From positions 1-40,927 of the forward strand of contig NZ_JAHDGE010000004.1 in assembly GCF_020627745.1 (NCBI RefSeq): DNA of 40,927 nucleotides, given 5' to 3'. Made by a program: the position numbers and the translations under genes. This stretch comes from Pseudooctadecabacter sp. (lineage in GTDB: Bacteria > Pseudomonadota > Alphaproteobacteria > Rhodobacterales > Rhodobacteraceae). This document shows, piece after piece, positions 19,179 through 27,878 of the stretch (its first letter is position 1; each line of letters begins with the position of its first letter). The notes beneath the pieces were generated by a model. The model searched no databases. It was not told where the DNA came from and worked only from the letters and a program-made list of their open reading frames with translations.

Positions 19179-20516
19179 ATGGCGAAATTTCGGCGCCTTA
19201 TCGTCTGCATGGACGGCACCAGCAACGAAGTGGGCGACAGGCAGACCCATGTCGTTCGCATCTATCGCGGTCTGAAAACATCCAAAACGCAAATTCCCTA
19301 TTACGTGCAGGGCGTCGGCACCCTCGACACCCAAACCTTGCGCCGTGACACCCGCGCGAAGCGCGATTCCATCTGGGGGCTGGCCTTTGGCAAGGGTCTT
19401 GAGGATGATGTGCTTGAGGCATACCGGTTTTTGTCCACCACCTACGATTGGGACACCCACGATCAATATCTGATCGACAACGGGCGGGACCCTAAAACGC
19501 CCGACACGCGCGATGAAATCCATTTTGTGGGCTTTTCACGCGGGGCCTATGCCGCGCGCGTTCTGGCAGGGTTTCTTTATGATTTCGGCCTGTTGCGCCC
19601 GAACGCGCTGCATATGGCGGCGCAGGCGTTCCGGCATTATCGCAGCCTGTCGGACGCGGACGAGAACATGTCCGACGGGGCAAAATACGCCATGTTGCGC
19701 CGCTATGACGCCGTGTTCATGCCGCAGGCCCCGCGTATGGGGGGCATGGTGATCTTCGACACCGTCGCCTCTATGATCCGGTTCCGGCGGGTCTGGCACA
19801 ACCTCAAGACCACCTTCAGCCCGATTGAGCTGTCGACCCATAGGTCCACCACCATCAACCCCGCGCTGCGCTATGTCATACACGCCATGGCGATCGACGA
19901 CAAACGCACGTTCTTTCGGCCATTGTTATGGCAGGGCACCAAACACAAGACCCACCGCAGGCAACGCAAGGCCAAGGACCAGATTGTCCGTCAGGTCTGG
20001 TTTGCCGGCTATCATGGCGACATTGGAGGCTCTGCGCGCGAAGACAGATCAGGGGTCGGTAAGATCACCCTTGCCTGGGCCATGGACCAGATGGATATGA
20101 TCGGTGAAAAATGGGAATGGCGACGCGCCTTCAAACCGCGTGAGGTTCTGGGCAAGGGCACGGGCAAACACCGCTATTCCGTGGACGGGCGCATCAAACC
20201 AGGGCCCGACTATGGCGCGCATCTGCACAATTCCATGACGGCCTTTTGGCGGATCTTCGAACTCATCCCCAAAACGATCAAACGGCGCAGCGCCCGCGCC
20301 CGTGGCTTTCCGTGGTATCTGCCCTTGTCGGAACCCCGTCAGGTGCCAGATGACATGCCCATCCACCGGTCCGTTTTTGACAGACGCGAGGATGGCCGCC
20401 GCTGCTATCGTCCGGTAAACATCGCCCACCGGACACGGAAGGACCATGACCCGAATGACCCTGCCCTTTTTAACCCCTCTTACAGCCCCCGATCTGCGCG
20501 CGGCGGGGATACCTGA
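19179..20516 (+). CDS. DUF2235 alpha/beta-hydrolase-like protein
   Basis: 445 residues. The N-terminal RLIVCMDGTSNE box and the nucleophile elbow GFSRGAYAAR (Ser near 114) define DUF2235, which includes Tle1-type phospholipases of type VI secretion as well as many unlinked proteins. A conserved GYHGDIGG segment with the likely catalytic His lies near residue 280. No signal peptide or secretion genes are nearby, so a toxin role is not supported. AGGAGG precedes the ATG perfectly. Its last 71 bases overlap the thioesterase gene in another frame. Confidence 0.82.
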   Translation: MAKFRRLIVCMDGTSNEVGDRQTHVVRIYRGLKTSKTQIPYYVQGVGTLDTQTLRRDTRAKRDSIWGLAFGKGLEDDVLEAYRFLSTTYDWDTHDQYLIDNGRDPKTPDTRDEIHFVGFSRGAYAARVLAGFLYDFGLLRPNALHMAAQAFRHYRSLSDADENMSDGAKYAMLRRYDAVFMPQAPRMGGMVIFDTVASMIRFRRVWHNLKTTFSPIELSTHRSTTINPALRYVIHAMAIDDKRTFFRPLLWQGTKHKTHRRQRKAKDQIVRQVWFAGYHGDIGGSAREDRSGVGKITLAWAMDQMDMIGEKWEWRRAFKPREVLGKGTGKHRYSVDGRIKPGPDYGAHLHNSMTAFWRIFELIPKTIKRRSARARGFPWYLPLSEPRQVPDDMPIHRSVFDRREDGRRCYRPVNIAHRTRKDHDPNDPALFNPSYSPRSARGGDT

Positions 20517-20925
20517 CCCCTGGACCTATGGCATAAAGGACCGCGTGCGGTTCGGGGAATTGGACGCGCTGAACCACGTCAACAACGTGGTCTACCTGCG
20601 CTGGTACGAAACGCTGCGTGTGCAGTACATGGAAGACTACGGCGTTTATGAACTGGCCGGACCGGATCCGAAATTCGTGGTCAAATCCGTCAGCGTGGAT
20701 TACCGGGCCGAAGTCCACCGTGGGGCGGAATATGTCAACGTGGGCCGCACCGTGTCCATGCGCAACACCAGCTTCGCCATGGACTACGCCACCTTCGTGG
20801 ATGGCCAGATCACAACGACAGGCACCTGCATCGCGGTGATCCTGAACGCGGACAATTCAAAACGTCCCCTGACAGAGGCGTTGCGCCAGCGCTTTATCCA
20901 GCGTGACGGCACCCAGCAGATGTAG
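20446..20925 (+). CDS. Acyl-CoA thioesterase, 4HBT hotdog fold
   Basis: 159 residues with a single hotdog domain. The catalytic-type motif RVRFGELDALNHVNNVVYLRWYE (about 27-49) has the Asp-x-x-x-His-x-Asn-Asn pattern of YbgC/4-hydroxybenzoyl-CoA thioesterase-type enzymes. It would hydrolyse an acyl-CoA; the substrate is not visible. The first ATG (20446) lies three bases after GGAAGG and a second in-frame ATG is at 20455; either gives a large overlap with the end of the DUF2235 gene. It converges on pgi with a 2-base gap. Confidence 0.85.
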   Translation: MTRMTLPFLTPLTAPDLRAAGIPDPWTYGIKDRVRFGELDALNHVNNVVYLRWYETLRVQYMEDYGVYELAGPDPKFVVKSVSVDYRAEVHRGAEYVNVGRTVSMRNTSFAMDYATFVDGQITTTGTCIAVILNADNSKRPLTEALRQRFIQRDGTQQM

Positions 20926-20927
20926 TG

Positions 20928-22523
20928 TTACAGCCCGTGGCTGTGCAGGAAGCTGACCAAACCGGCGGTTGACCCGTCCTTGCCCGCCGCATCCGCGCCC
21001 TCGACAATAGGTTGCAGCGCCGTGGCCAGTTCCTTGCCCAGCTCAACCCCCCATTGGTCGTAGGAGTTAATACCGAGCACCACGCCTTCGACAAACACGC
21101 GGTGTTCATAAAGGGCGATGATCTGGCCCAAGGTGAACGGGTCCAGTGTTGGATAGGCCAGTGTCGTGGACGGGCGGTTGCCTTTGAAGACACGGTGATG
21201 TGCTTGGCGTTCCAACTCATCCCCTTCGAACTTATCGGCGACTTTCGACCGCGCCTCATCCAGATCGCGGCCTTTCATCAAAGCCTCCGACTGGGCCAGA
21301 CAGTTGGCCACCAGCAGTTGGTGCTGGTGATGCAGGTCGTCTTCGTGCCCGCGTGCGGCCACCAGAAATTCGCAGGGGATCACCCGCGTGCCTTGGTGGA
21401 TCAGCTGATAAAAGGCGTGCTGGCCGTTGGTGCCAGGCTCCCCCCAAACGACGGGGCCGGAGTTCACCGACAGTTCAGCGCCGTCCATGCTGACGCCCTT
21501 GCCGTTGCTCTCCATCTCAAGCTGTTGAAGATAGGCAGGCAACCGGCTGAGGTTGTTGTCATAGGGCAGCACAGCGCGGGTGGCATAGCCGCAAATCTGG
21601 TTGTGCCAGATGCCCACCAGCGCCAGCATGGCAGGCATGTTGTCGGCCCAGTCTGCCGCCTGAAAATGCCGGTCCATGTCCTGCCCGCCGCGCAAAAACG
21701 CGCGGAAGCCGTCAGCCCCGATGGCGATCATCATCGACAGGCCAATCGGCCCCCACATGGAATAACGGCCACCGACCCAGTCCTCGAACCCGAACACACG
21801 GGTCGCAGGAATGCCAAAATCCGAGGTTTTGTCTTCCGCCGTGCTGAGCGCTGCAAACTGCGCCGCAGGATCGGCCACGGCCTCCCCCATCCATGCCTTT
21901 GCGGTGCGCGCGTTGGTCATGGTTTCGATGGTGGTGAAGGTCTTGGAGGCCACGATCACCAGCGTCGTCGCCGGATCACAGGCCCGCAGGGTGTCCGCGA
22001 TATCTGCAGGGTCGACGTTGCTGACAAAATGACAGCGCGGCCCGTCGTGATAGGGCCGCAGCGCCAGCACGCCCATGGCTGGCCCCAGATCGGACCCGCC
22101 GATCCCGATGTTGATGACATCGGTGATCTTGCCGCCCTGCCCCGTAAACACGCCTGCGCGGACATCCTCGGCAAAGGCCTCCATCCGGTTGAGCGTATCC
22201 AGAACCCCCGGCATCACGTCCTGCCCGTCAACCATGACCGGCCCACCATCCAGATTGCGCAACGCCGTGTGCAGCACGGCCCGGCCTTCGGTCTCGTTGA
22301 TCGCCGCGCCGCCGAACATGGCGTCGCGTTTGGCGGCCACACCGGACTGGTCCAGCAGGTCGATCAACAGCGCGCGGCCGTCCGCGTCGATGTTGGTTTT
22401 GGAATAATCCAGCCGCATGTCACCCGTCTGGGCGGCAAAGCCCTGCGCGCGGTCTGCATCGACCAAGGTTTCGAACCGGCGGCTTTTGACGGCCTCATGA
22501 TGCGTCTTCAGCTTATCCCACAT
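20928..22523 (-). CDS. pgi: Glucose-6-phosphate isomerase
   Basis: Interconverts glucose-6-phosphate and fructose-6-phosphate. 531 residues, near the E. coli length. Signatures seen: [13 protein letters not shown] near 140-152, [20 protein letters not shown] near 255-275, and the C-terminal [17 protein letters not shown] precedes the ATG. Last gene of zwf-pgl-pgi, three bases after pgl. In a bacterium using the Entner-Doudoroff route, Pgi lets fructose units released from sucrose-like sugars, or gluconeogenic carbon, feed Zwf. Confidence 0.96.
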   Translation of the reverse strand: MWDKLKTHHEAVKSRRFETLVDADRAQGFAAQTGDMRLDYSKTNIDADGRALLIDLLDQSGVAAKRDAMFGGAAINETEGRAVLHTALRNLDGGPVMVDGQDVMPGVLDTLNRMEAFAEDVRAGVFTGQGGKITDVINIGIGGSDLGPAMGVLALRPYHDGPRCHFVSNVDPADIADTLRACDPATTLVIVASKTFTTIETMTNARTAKAWMGEAVADPAAQFAALSTAEDKTSDFGIPATRVFGFEDWVGGRYSMWGPIGLSMMIAIGADGFRAFLRGGQDMDRHFQAADWADNMPAMLALVGIWHNQICGYATRAVLPYDNNLSRLPAYLQQLEMESNGKGVSMDGAELSVNSGPVVWGEPGTNGQHAFYQLIHQGTRVIPCEFLVAARGHEDDLHHQHQLLVANCLAQSEALMKGRDLDEARSKVADKFEGDELERQAHHRVFKGNRPSTTLAYPTLDPFTLGQIIALYEHRVFVEGVVLGINSYDQWGVELGKELATALQPIVEGADAAGKDGSTAGLVSFLHSHGL

Positions 22524-22526
22524 GAC

Positions 22527-23192
22527 TTATCCTTCCGCCCAATGCACTGTTGATCCGGCCAGAACGGCCGCGATGGGGGCCTCTTCGGGGGACAGCCCGC
22601 TTGCGCGTTCCAGCGCCTCACGTTTGGCGGCACCGGTGATCACGATATGACGTGCCATCGCCCCTTTAAGGACCCCGCCTGACAATGTCACACGCGGTTC
22701 CAACCCGTCGGGCGGCTGTACAAAGGCCAGCGCCTGATCGGTGCCAAGGGCGTGGGTCACGTCGGCGGAATTGGGGAAAATGCTGGCCGTGTGCATATCC
22801 GCGCCCATTCCCAGCAACATGACCGAAATCGGCAAATGCGCAGCAAGGCTTTCGGATTTGGCGGCCAGTGCGGCGTCATCCTCGGGAATGATGTTGACGA
22901 AATTGGCCGCCGCCGCCGCATCCTGCAACAGCCGCTGCCGGATCAGCCGTGTGTTGGACCTCTCATGATCCTCAGGCACGCGGCGTTCGTCGGTCAGCAT
23001 CACGTCCACACGCGCCCAGTCGATGTGTTTGGCTGCACACAGTGCGTCAAAAATCGGCCCCGGCGTGGTCCCACCGGGCACCGCAAAGGACGCGCGGTCC
23101 TGTGTCAGAAGGACGTTTTCCAAATCACCGGCCAGAACACTGGCCAGATCCATCATCATCATCTCGGCGTCGGGGTATTCTACAAAGTCCAT
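22527..23192 (-). CDS. pgl: 6-phosphogluconolactonase
   Basis: Hydrolyses 6-phosphogluconolactone made by Zwf. 221 residues, DevB/SOL family rather than YbhE. Family boxes: the SFAVPGGTTPGPIFDALC loop near 37-54, DVMLTDERRVPEDHERSN near 63-80, and the LLGMGADMHTASIFP stretch near 125-139 with the catalytic-type His. AAGGAG precedes the ATG. It sits between zwf and pgi in a tight operon (27 and 3 bases). Confidence 0.94.
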   Translation of the reverse strand: MDFVEYPDAEMMMMDLASVLAGDLENVLLTQDRASFAVPGGTTPGPIFDALCAAKHIDWARVDVMLTDERRVPEDHERSNTRLIRQRLLQDAAAAANFVNIIPEDDAALAAKSESLAAHLPISVMLLGMGADMHTASIFPNSADVTHALGTDQALAFVQPPDGLEPRVTLSGGVLKGAMARHIVITGAAKREALERASGLSPEEAPIAAVLAGSTVHWAEG

Positions 23193-23219
23193 GACGGCTC
23201 CTTAGTTCGTGCGCCCTGC

Positions 23220-24674
23220 TCAGGCCTTGATCTGGCTCCAACGGCGGCCTTCGCGGTGCATCAATAGCAACGCATCATCAGGCCCCGCAGATCCCTGATC
23301 GTAGAGTTTCGGCACATCGCCGCGCTTTTCCCACCCTTCGATGATCGGGTCGGTCCATGCCCATGCGGCTTCAACCTCATCGCCGCGCATGAACAGCGTC
23401 TGGTTGCCCCGGATCACATCCATGATCAGGCGTTCATAGGCATCGGGGCTGTCTTCGGCATCAGGGCCAAGCGCATCGGCAAAGGTCATGTCCAGCGGCA
23501 CGTCTACCAGACGCATCCCCCCCGGTCCGGGCTCCTTGATCGTCACGCGCAACTGCATGCCTTCGTTGGGCTGCAACTGGATGGACAGAATGTTGCGGTG
23601 GCGTTCCTGATCGCCGGGAAAGATCGAATGGCCAAGGTCCTTGAACACCACCACGATCTCGGAGGCGCGCGCTTTCAGCTTTTTGCCAGTGCGCAAATAA
23701 AACGGCACACCCGCCCACCGCCAGTTGGCGATTTCGGTGCGCATGGCGATGAAGCTTTCGGTGAAGGACCTCTCGTTCTCCGCATCCTCGCGGTAGCTGG
23801 GGTCGTCCCCGTCGCGGTCATACTGCCCGCGCACAATATGGTGTGGTTCAACGGGCTGCAACGCACGGATCACTTTCAACTTTTCGTCGCGCACCGCATC
23901 GGCATCAAAGACCGACGGGGCCTCCATCGCGATGAGGCACAAAAGCTGCATCAGGTGGTTTTGCACCATGTCCCGCATGGCACCGGATTTGTCGTAATAG
24001 GCCCCGCGCCCGCCGACGCCCACGGTTTCGGCCACGGTGATTTCGATATGATCGACGTAATGGTTGTTCCATAGTGGTTCGAACAGGATATTGCCAAACC
24101 GCACGGCCATCAGGTTTTGCACCGTTTCTTTGCCCAGATAATGGTCGATCCGGTAAATCTGCTTTTCGTCGAAATGTTCGGCCAGCGTTGCGTTGAGCGC
24201 CTGCGCGGTTTCAAGGTCACGACCAAAGGGCTTTTCAACAACCACGCGGCTGTTGTCATCGGCGATCTTGTAGGTGTGCAACCGTTCGGCCAGATCGCCA
24301 AACAGGCTGGGCGCGACGGAGAAGTAAAAGGCGTTCACGACCTCAAAGCGGATCATCTCATGCAGGTCATCCCAGCCGCCATCGCCTTTGGCGTCGACGG
24401 CGATGTAATCCAGCTGCGCCAGAAACGCCTCAAGACCTTTGGTGTTTTTGGCCTCCTGCCCGCCAAATTCGGCAATCGCGTCGCGGATCATTTCACGGTA
24501 GCCGGCGGTGTCCAGATCGGACCGTGCGGCCCCGATGATACGGGAGGTTTTGGGCATTTGACCGGACAGGAACCGCCGGAACAGGCCAGGCAGGATCTTG
24601 CGGCGGGCCAGATCGCCGGTACCTCCGAAAATCACAAGGTCAAAGTCTTCTACGGGAATGACGCGGGATACCAT
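23220..24674 (-). CDS. zwf: Glucose-6-phosphate 1-dehydrogenase
   Basis: First enzyme of the oxidative pentose phosphate and Entner-Doudoroff routes. 484 residues. The N-terminal Rossmann loop is VIFGGTGDLARRKILPGLF (near 14-32), and the active-site signature RIDHYLGKETVQN (near 175-187) carries the catalytic His region. EKPFGRDL is also present. AGGAGG seven bases upstream defines the ATG. It leads the zwf-pgl-pgi operon, and a 12-bp LacI-type palindrome lies 25 bases before the start, implying sugar-responsive control. edd and eda are not in the window. Confidence 0.96.
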   Translation of the reverse strand: MVSRVIPVEDFDLVIFGGTGDLARRKILPGLFRRFLSGQMPKTSRIIGAARSDLDTAGYREMIRDAIAEFGGQEAKNTKGLEAFLAQLDYIAVDAKGDGGWDDLHEMIRFEVVNAFYFSVAPSLFGDLAERLHTYKIADDNSRVVVEKPFGRDLETAQALNATLAEHFDEKQIYRIDHYLGKETVQNLMAVRFGNILFEPLWNNHYVDHIEITVAETVGVGGRGAYYDKSGAMRDMVQNHLMQLLCLIAMEAPSVFDADAVRDEKLKVIRALQPVEPHHIVRGQYDRDGDDPSYREDAENERSFTESFIAMRTEIANWRWAGVPFYLRTGKKLKARASEIVVVFKDLGHSIFPGDQERHRNILSIQLQPNEGMQLRVTIKEPGPGGMRLVDVPLDMTFADALGPDAEDSPDAYERLIMDVIRGNQTLFMRGDEVEAAWAWTDPIIEGWEKRGDVPKLYDQGSAGPDDALLLMHREGRRWSQIKA

Positions 24675-24698
24675 TCGGGGCCTCCTATTCGGGTCGCG

Positions 24699-24710
24699 GT
24701 TAGCGCTAAC
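24699..24710. promoter_or_regulatory. LacI-family-type operator upstream of zwf
   Basis: GTTAGCGCTAAC is a perfect 12-bp palindrome in the 75-base gap before zwf. The TTAGCGCTAA core is a classic LacI-family site. It shares AGCGCT with the AglR candidate site at 6055 but the flanks differ (GTT/AAC versus CCAA/TTGG), so it may be bound by AglR or by another family member. A partial copy (CTAGCGCT) lies at about 24743-24750, over the end of the upstream gene. Confidence 0.65.
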
Positions 24711-24749
24711 GCCGCCTCTTTAGCCCTATGCCTCTGTAAGGTCTAGCGC

Positions 24750-25934
24750 TCATCGCGATTGGGCCCACCATTTCGATGGCTTCAGGCGCGCGGGCCTGCG
24801 CCGCGCCGCCCACCACCGCGCAATCAGTCGCCAACGGGAGGTGGCCAATCGGTACCACAGCGTGCCGCGAGCATGATGGTTGAACGGACACACCCGCATA
24901 CAGATGGCGCAATCGGTCTTTATTTTCGCCCAATAGCCAAAACACGCTTCACAGTTCGCCGACCATTTCCTGACACCGGTCTGGGTTGACGGGCTGCCGC
25001 CTGCGACCTCCGCCCCAAAGTCAGGCGCCCCTTTAGGCAGGGCCTTTGGCGGGCAGGCATCCGCACAAATTGTACAATCCCGACAATACCTTGCGATCCC
25101 AAGCTCACGCACTGCATCAACCGCCAGAGGCATATCGGTGAAGATTTTCGAGAACCGCACCCGCGGCCCGAAGTCCGGCGTGATGACCATCTGATTGCGC
25201 CCGTATTCGCCCAAACCCGCCTTGATCGCATAAGGTATGACCAAGGCTGTGTCATTCATTGATGCCACAGCCTCAAACCCCAGATTGCGAATATAGGCGG
25301 CCAGTTGCATGACAATCGCGGCCTCATGGCTGTATTCGCGCCCCGTGGCCGCCCCTGCCAGTGCGCTGGGATAGGTGTCGACAAGCGCTTTATCCATCTC
25401 GTGGCCCATCACAATCACATGGGTCAGCCCGTCAGGCAGTGTGTTGGGCACAGGCTCCATCGTCTTGGTGTCGGGGCGGTGGGTGTAGTGCCAGCGCGGA
25501 TCAATATGGGTGATCCCGCACAGGTCCGCCCCGAAAAACCGCGCCAGACGCTTGATCTCGGCGGCCTCGGCCTCGGGCGGGGCAAGATCGACCCTTTGCG
25601 CGGCCACCGGCGTGTCATTGCGGATCGCGCCCTGAAACCCCTCCCGCAGGCCGTCCTCCGCCGCCCGGTTCGAGATGATGTCGCTCACAAGCCAGGCCGC
25701 ATTCCGAAGGGCAAAATCACGCGGGCCGAACCCTTCGCCCCGCCTTGGGGCGGCCTCCATCCGGTAGCTGGCAAAGAACGCATCGGTGTCGGCACTGCGC
25801 ACGCGGTCGTCCCACATGGCGCGGGTGAAGATGTCGTTCATCTGGTTGAAGGGCGCGAAATCATCCGCCACCTCGAACCCGGCGGCGGCATCACTGGCGC
25901 GCAGGTGATCGGGCGTGCGGACAGGTCCGGTCAC
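24750..25934 (-). CDS. Reductive-dehalogenase-like 4Fe-4S corrinoid-type protein, soluble
   Basis: About 394 residues. The central GLGEYGRNQMVITPDFGPRVRF segment is a hallmark of reductive dehalogenases. It is followed by a first cluster motif CRDCTICADACP (Cys-x2-Cys-x2-Cys-x3-Cys) and a second Cys group ending CAICMRVCPF. No twin-arginine signal, no membrane-anchor partner and no ferredoxin-reductase extension are present, so it resembles the cytoplasmic non-respiratory members rather than PceA-type enzymes. An epoxyqueuosine-reductase (QueG) assignment was considered but the GEYGRN/ITPDFGPR and long N-terminal region fit RdhA better. The start is the GTG at 25934 that overlaps the HNH stop (GTGA); a TTG at 25955 is an alternative. 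The C-terminus is Trp/Arg-rich. The substrate is unknown. Confidence 0.72.
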   Translation of the reverse strand: MTGPVRTPDHLRASDAAAGFEVADDFAPFNQMNDIFTRAMWDDRVRSADTDAFFASYRMEAAPRRGEGFGPRDFALRNAAWLVSDIISNRAAEDGLREGFQGAIRNDTPVAAQRVDLAPPEAEAAEIKRLARFFGADLCGITHIDPRWHYTHRPDTKTMEPVPNTLPDGLTHVIVMGHEMDKALVDTYPSALAGAATGREYSHEAAIVMQLAAYIRNLGFEAVASMNDTALVIPYAIKAGLGEYGRNQMVITPDFGPRVRFSKIFTDMPLAVDAVRELGIARYCRDCTICADACPPKALPKGAPDFGAEVAGGSPSTQTGVRKWSANCEACFGYWAKIKTDCAICMRVCPFNHHARGTLWYRLATSRWRLIARWWAARRRPARLKPSKWWAQSR

Positions 25935-26515
25935 GCCTCCAGCTCGGCGTCCCAATAGAGGAAATCAAGCCAGCTGTCGTGCAGCCAGTTTGGCGGAAAT
26001 TTCCGGCCCATATTGCGCAGCTGTTCGGCTGCGGGCTGGCGCGGCGGCTTGCGCAGGGACAACCCCGACCGTTTGAGGGATTTGGACCCTTTCGACAGGT
26101 TGCACTTTGAACAGGCCGCAACCACGTTTTCCCACGACGTCACCCCGCCCGCCGCACGTGGCACCACGTGATCAAACGTCAGATCCCCCGTGGCGCCGCA
26201 ATACTGACAGGCAAATTCATCGCGCAAAAACAGATTGAACCGGGTAAAGGCGACCTTGCGTTGGGGTTTGACAAAATCCTTCAGCACCACAACGGACGGG
26301 ATGCGAATTTCCATCGACGGAGACCGCGCAACCTCGTCATATTCGGCAATGATATCAACACGGTCCAGCCATGCGGCCTTGACCGCATCCTGCCATGGCC
26401 ACAACGATAAGGGATAGTAGGACAAGGGGCGGTAATCGGCGTTCAGGACCAGCGCTGGATGGTGTTTCAACCCGGCCGGCTGGCGCACAAAATCAGCCCT
26501 GAAATCACTGTTCAT
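25931..26515 (-). CDS. HNH endonuclease family protein
   Basis: 194 residues. The HNH module is clear: CQYCG, then LTFDHVVPRAAGG with the catalytic His-Val-Val-Pro, then WENVVAACSKCNLSKGSK; the two Cys pairs would bind structural zinc. The N-terminal part (HPALVLNADYRPLSYYPLSLWPW) is the widespread bacterial HNH type of unknown cellular role, possibly DNA repair or processing. The frame extends to 26677, but the ATG at 26515 matches where homologues of this type begin; no good ribosome binding site is seen. It overlaps the reductive-dehalogenase-like gene by four bases. Confidence 0.82.
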   Translation of the reverse strand: MNSDFRADFVRQPAGLKHHPALVLNADYRPLSYYPLSLWPWQDAVKAAWLDRVDIIAEYDEVARSPSMEIRIPSVVVLKDFVKPQRKVAFTRFNLFLRDEFACQYCGATGDLTFDHVVPRAAGGVTSWENVVAACSKCNLSKGSKSLKRSGLSLRKPPRQPAAEQLRNMGRKFPPNWLHDSWLDFLYWDAELEA

Positions 26516-26736
26516 CTGGTCGTGAATTTGCAAAATCTGTCCCACCCTGTCTGCCGCTGCTGGCACCAGAGCGGGAGCCCCGCTCCTGCCTTGAAGACGA
26601 CTATATATGGCATCAAACAACTGGCAAGCCCAATATCTGGGCTTGGACCCCTTGCCGCAGGGCACACCCGCCCGCAACGGTATCTTAAGGATTTTCCCGT
26701 AGCAGGACGGAGATTGTCCGGTGGGAAGGAAAGAAG

Positions 26737-27192
26737 ATGCGAAAGATGATGCGACGGAAGGCTTTCAGGCCCTGCAGGCGATCAGACACGTTGGGGAGGC
26801 GCGGGGGCGCAATGATCTGGTTTGCGCTTTGTGTGCTGGCTGCGGGATGTGCGCCGGTCGTGCCCGTTGCTTCCCCGCCGACCCTGCCAGCAGATACGAT
26901 TTTTGTGCGCTCGACCTCCCCCACGCCGGACCGGATCGTTCAGGCCGAGGCGGAACGGATTTGCGCCACGCGCGCGCAGTTTGCAGACTTCGTCACGACA
27001 GTTCCGCCCTTAGGGACACGGTTCCTCTATCGCCACCACTACCTGTGCAAAAACGCGACACCCGTCGTTGCCACGCCGGGGGTGGCGGTTGTTCCGGCGA
27101 CCACAATTGTTGCCACCCCCGTCACAACAGGACCCGTCGTGGCCGTGCCGGTCGCGACCGCGGTGACAAGCCCGACGTTGATTGTGCAGTAA
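26737..27192 (+). CDS. Small putative lipoprotein
   Basis: 151 residues. A basic N-terminus (about ten Lys/Arg in the first 22) leads to a short hydrophobic core and a lipobox LAAGC with the acylated Cys at residue 38, so export and lipid anchoring are predicted. The middle (about 60-105) has conserved-looking charged residues and two further Cys. The last 45 residues are a low-complexity Val/Ala/Thr/Pro tail. GGAAGGA seven bases before the ATG supports the long start; an internal ATG at 26812 would give a very short signal peptide. Function not recognised. Confidence 0.72.
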   Translation: MRKMMRRKAFRPCRRSDTLGRRGGAMIWFALCVLAAGCAPVVPVASPPTLPADTIFVRSTSPTPDRIVQAEAERICATRAQFADFVTTVPPLGTRFLYRHHYLCKNATPVVATPGVAVVPATTIVATPVTTGPVVAVPVATAVTSPTLIVQ

Positions 27193-27215
27193 AGCGGGGC
27201 TGCGGCGCTTTACTG
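27187..27215. terminator. Shared hairpin at the convergent gene ends
   Basis: CAGTAAAGCG (27187-27196) pairs perfectly with CGCTTTACTG (27206-27215) across a 9-base loop. The TAA stop of the lipoprotein gene and the TAA stop of the esterase gene on the other strand lie in the two arms. There is no T-run on either side, so it may be a bidirectional end-of-transcript hairpin rather than a strong intrinsic terminator. Confidence 0.55.
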
Positions 27216-27878
27216 ATAGCCGAGCCGTTCGCGCATAAACGCCAAGGCGACGGACAATCCGTCGGGCGCGATCCCGTGACCGGTGCCTTTCTGGATATGG
27301 GCATATACCTCTTTCCAGCCTGCCTGCTGCAGAGCCTCGGCGGCCGCGGGCAGCGACTGGACGGGCACGACCTCATCCTCGTCACCATGGATCAAAAGGA
27401 CCGGCGGACGGCTCACCACCTCGTCTTTCAGGAGCTCAGGCTCCAGCAAACGGCCCGAAAATGCGCACAGCCCGGCAACGGCATCCTCACGGCGCGGCAA
27501 AACATGCAGCGACATCATCGTCCCCTGCGAAAAGCCCAATACCATCACCTGTTCTGGCAAAAGGTCTTCATCGACCATGATCCCGTCAAGATAGGCATCA
27601 AGATCGGACGCGGCCCGTTCCAGCCCGCTGCGCGATTCCTCTTCGGATGATCCGTCGATCCACGGGATTGGAAACCACTGGAACCCCATCGGGCTGCCCG
27701 CGCAGTCTTCCGGCGCATCGGGGGCGAAGAACGCGGTGTCGGGCAAATGCTCTGCCAAAGGATCCGCCAGCCCCATAAGATCGGCGGCATTGGCCCCGTA
27801 CCCATGCAGAAAAATCACCGCCGACCGCATTTCCCCCGAAGCGGCCTCACGCCTTTGCGAATTCAAAACCCGTGTCAT
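27210..27878 (-). CDS. Alpha/beta-hydrolase, carboxylesterase/phospholipase family
   Basis: 222 residues of the bacterial carboxylesterase 2 type. The oxyanion region is IFLHGYGANAADL, the nucleophile elbow is GFSQGT (Ser near 119), the acid Asp is in HGDEDEVVP, and the catalytic His is in GHGIAPDG near residue 206. It would hydrolyse short acyl esters or lysophospholipids. The ATG at 27878 overlaps the alkA stop (ATGA); the open frame to 27956 is disregarded. It is last in a chain of four overlapping genes starting with cbiD. Confidence 0.88.
   Translation of the reverse strand: MTRVLNSQRREAASGEMRSAVIFLHGYGANAADLMGLADPLAEHLPDTAFFAPDAPEDCAGSPMGFQWFPIPWIDGSSEEESRSGLERAASDLDAYLDGIMVDEDLLPEQVMVLGFSQGTMMSLHVLPRREDAVAGLCAFSGRLLEPELLKDEVVSRPPVLLIHGDEDEVVPVQSLPAAAEALQQAGWKEVYAHIQKGTGHGIAPDGLSVALAFMRERLGYQ

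Noticed and set aside
19179-20516. Type VI secretion phospholipase effector (Tle1) with immunity gene
   Set aside because: The DUF2235 fold is shared, but there is no VgrG, PAAR, Hcp or immunity-like gene next to it; the overlapping neighbour is a thioesterase.
24750-25934. Epoxyqueuosine reductase (QueG)
   Set aside because: The two 4Fe-4S motifs fit QueG too, but the GLGEYGRN and ITPDFGPRVRF block and the long N-terminal region are reductive-dehalogenase features. The call stays tentative.
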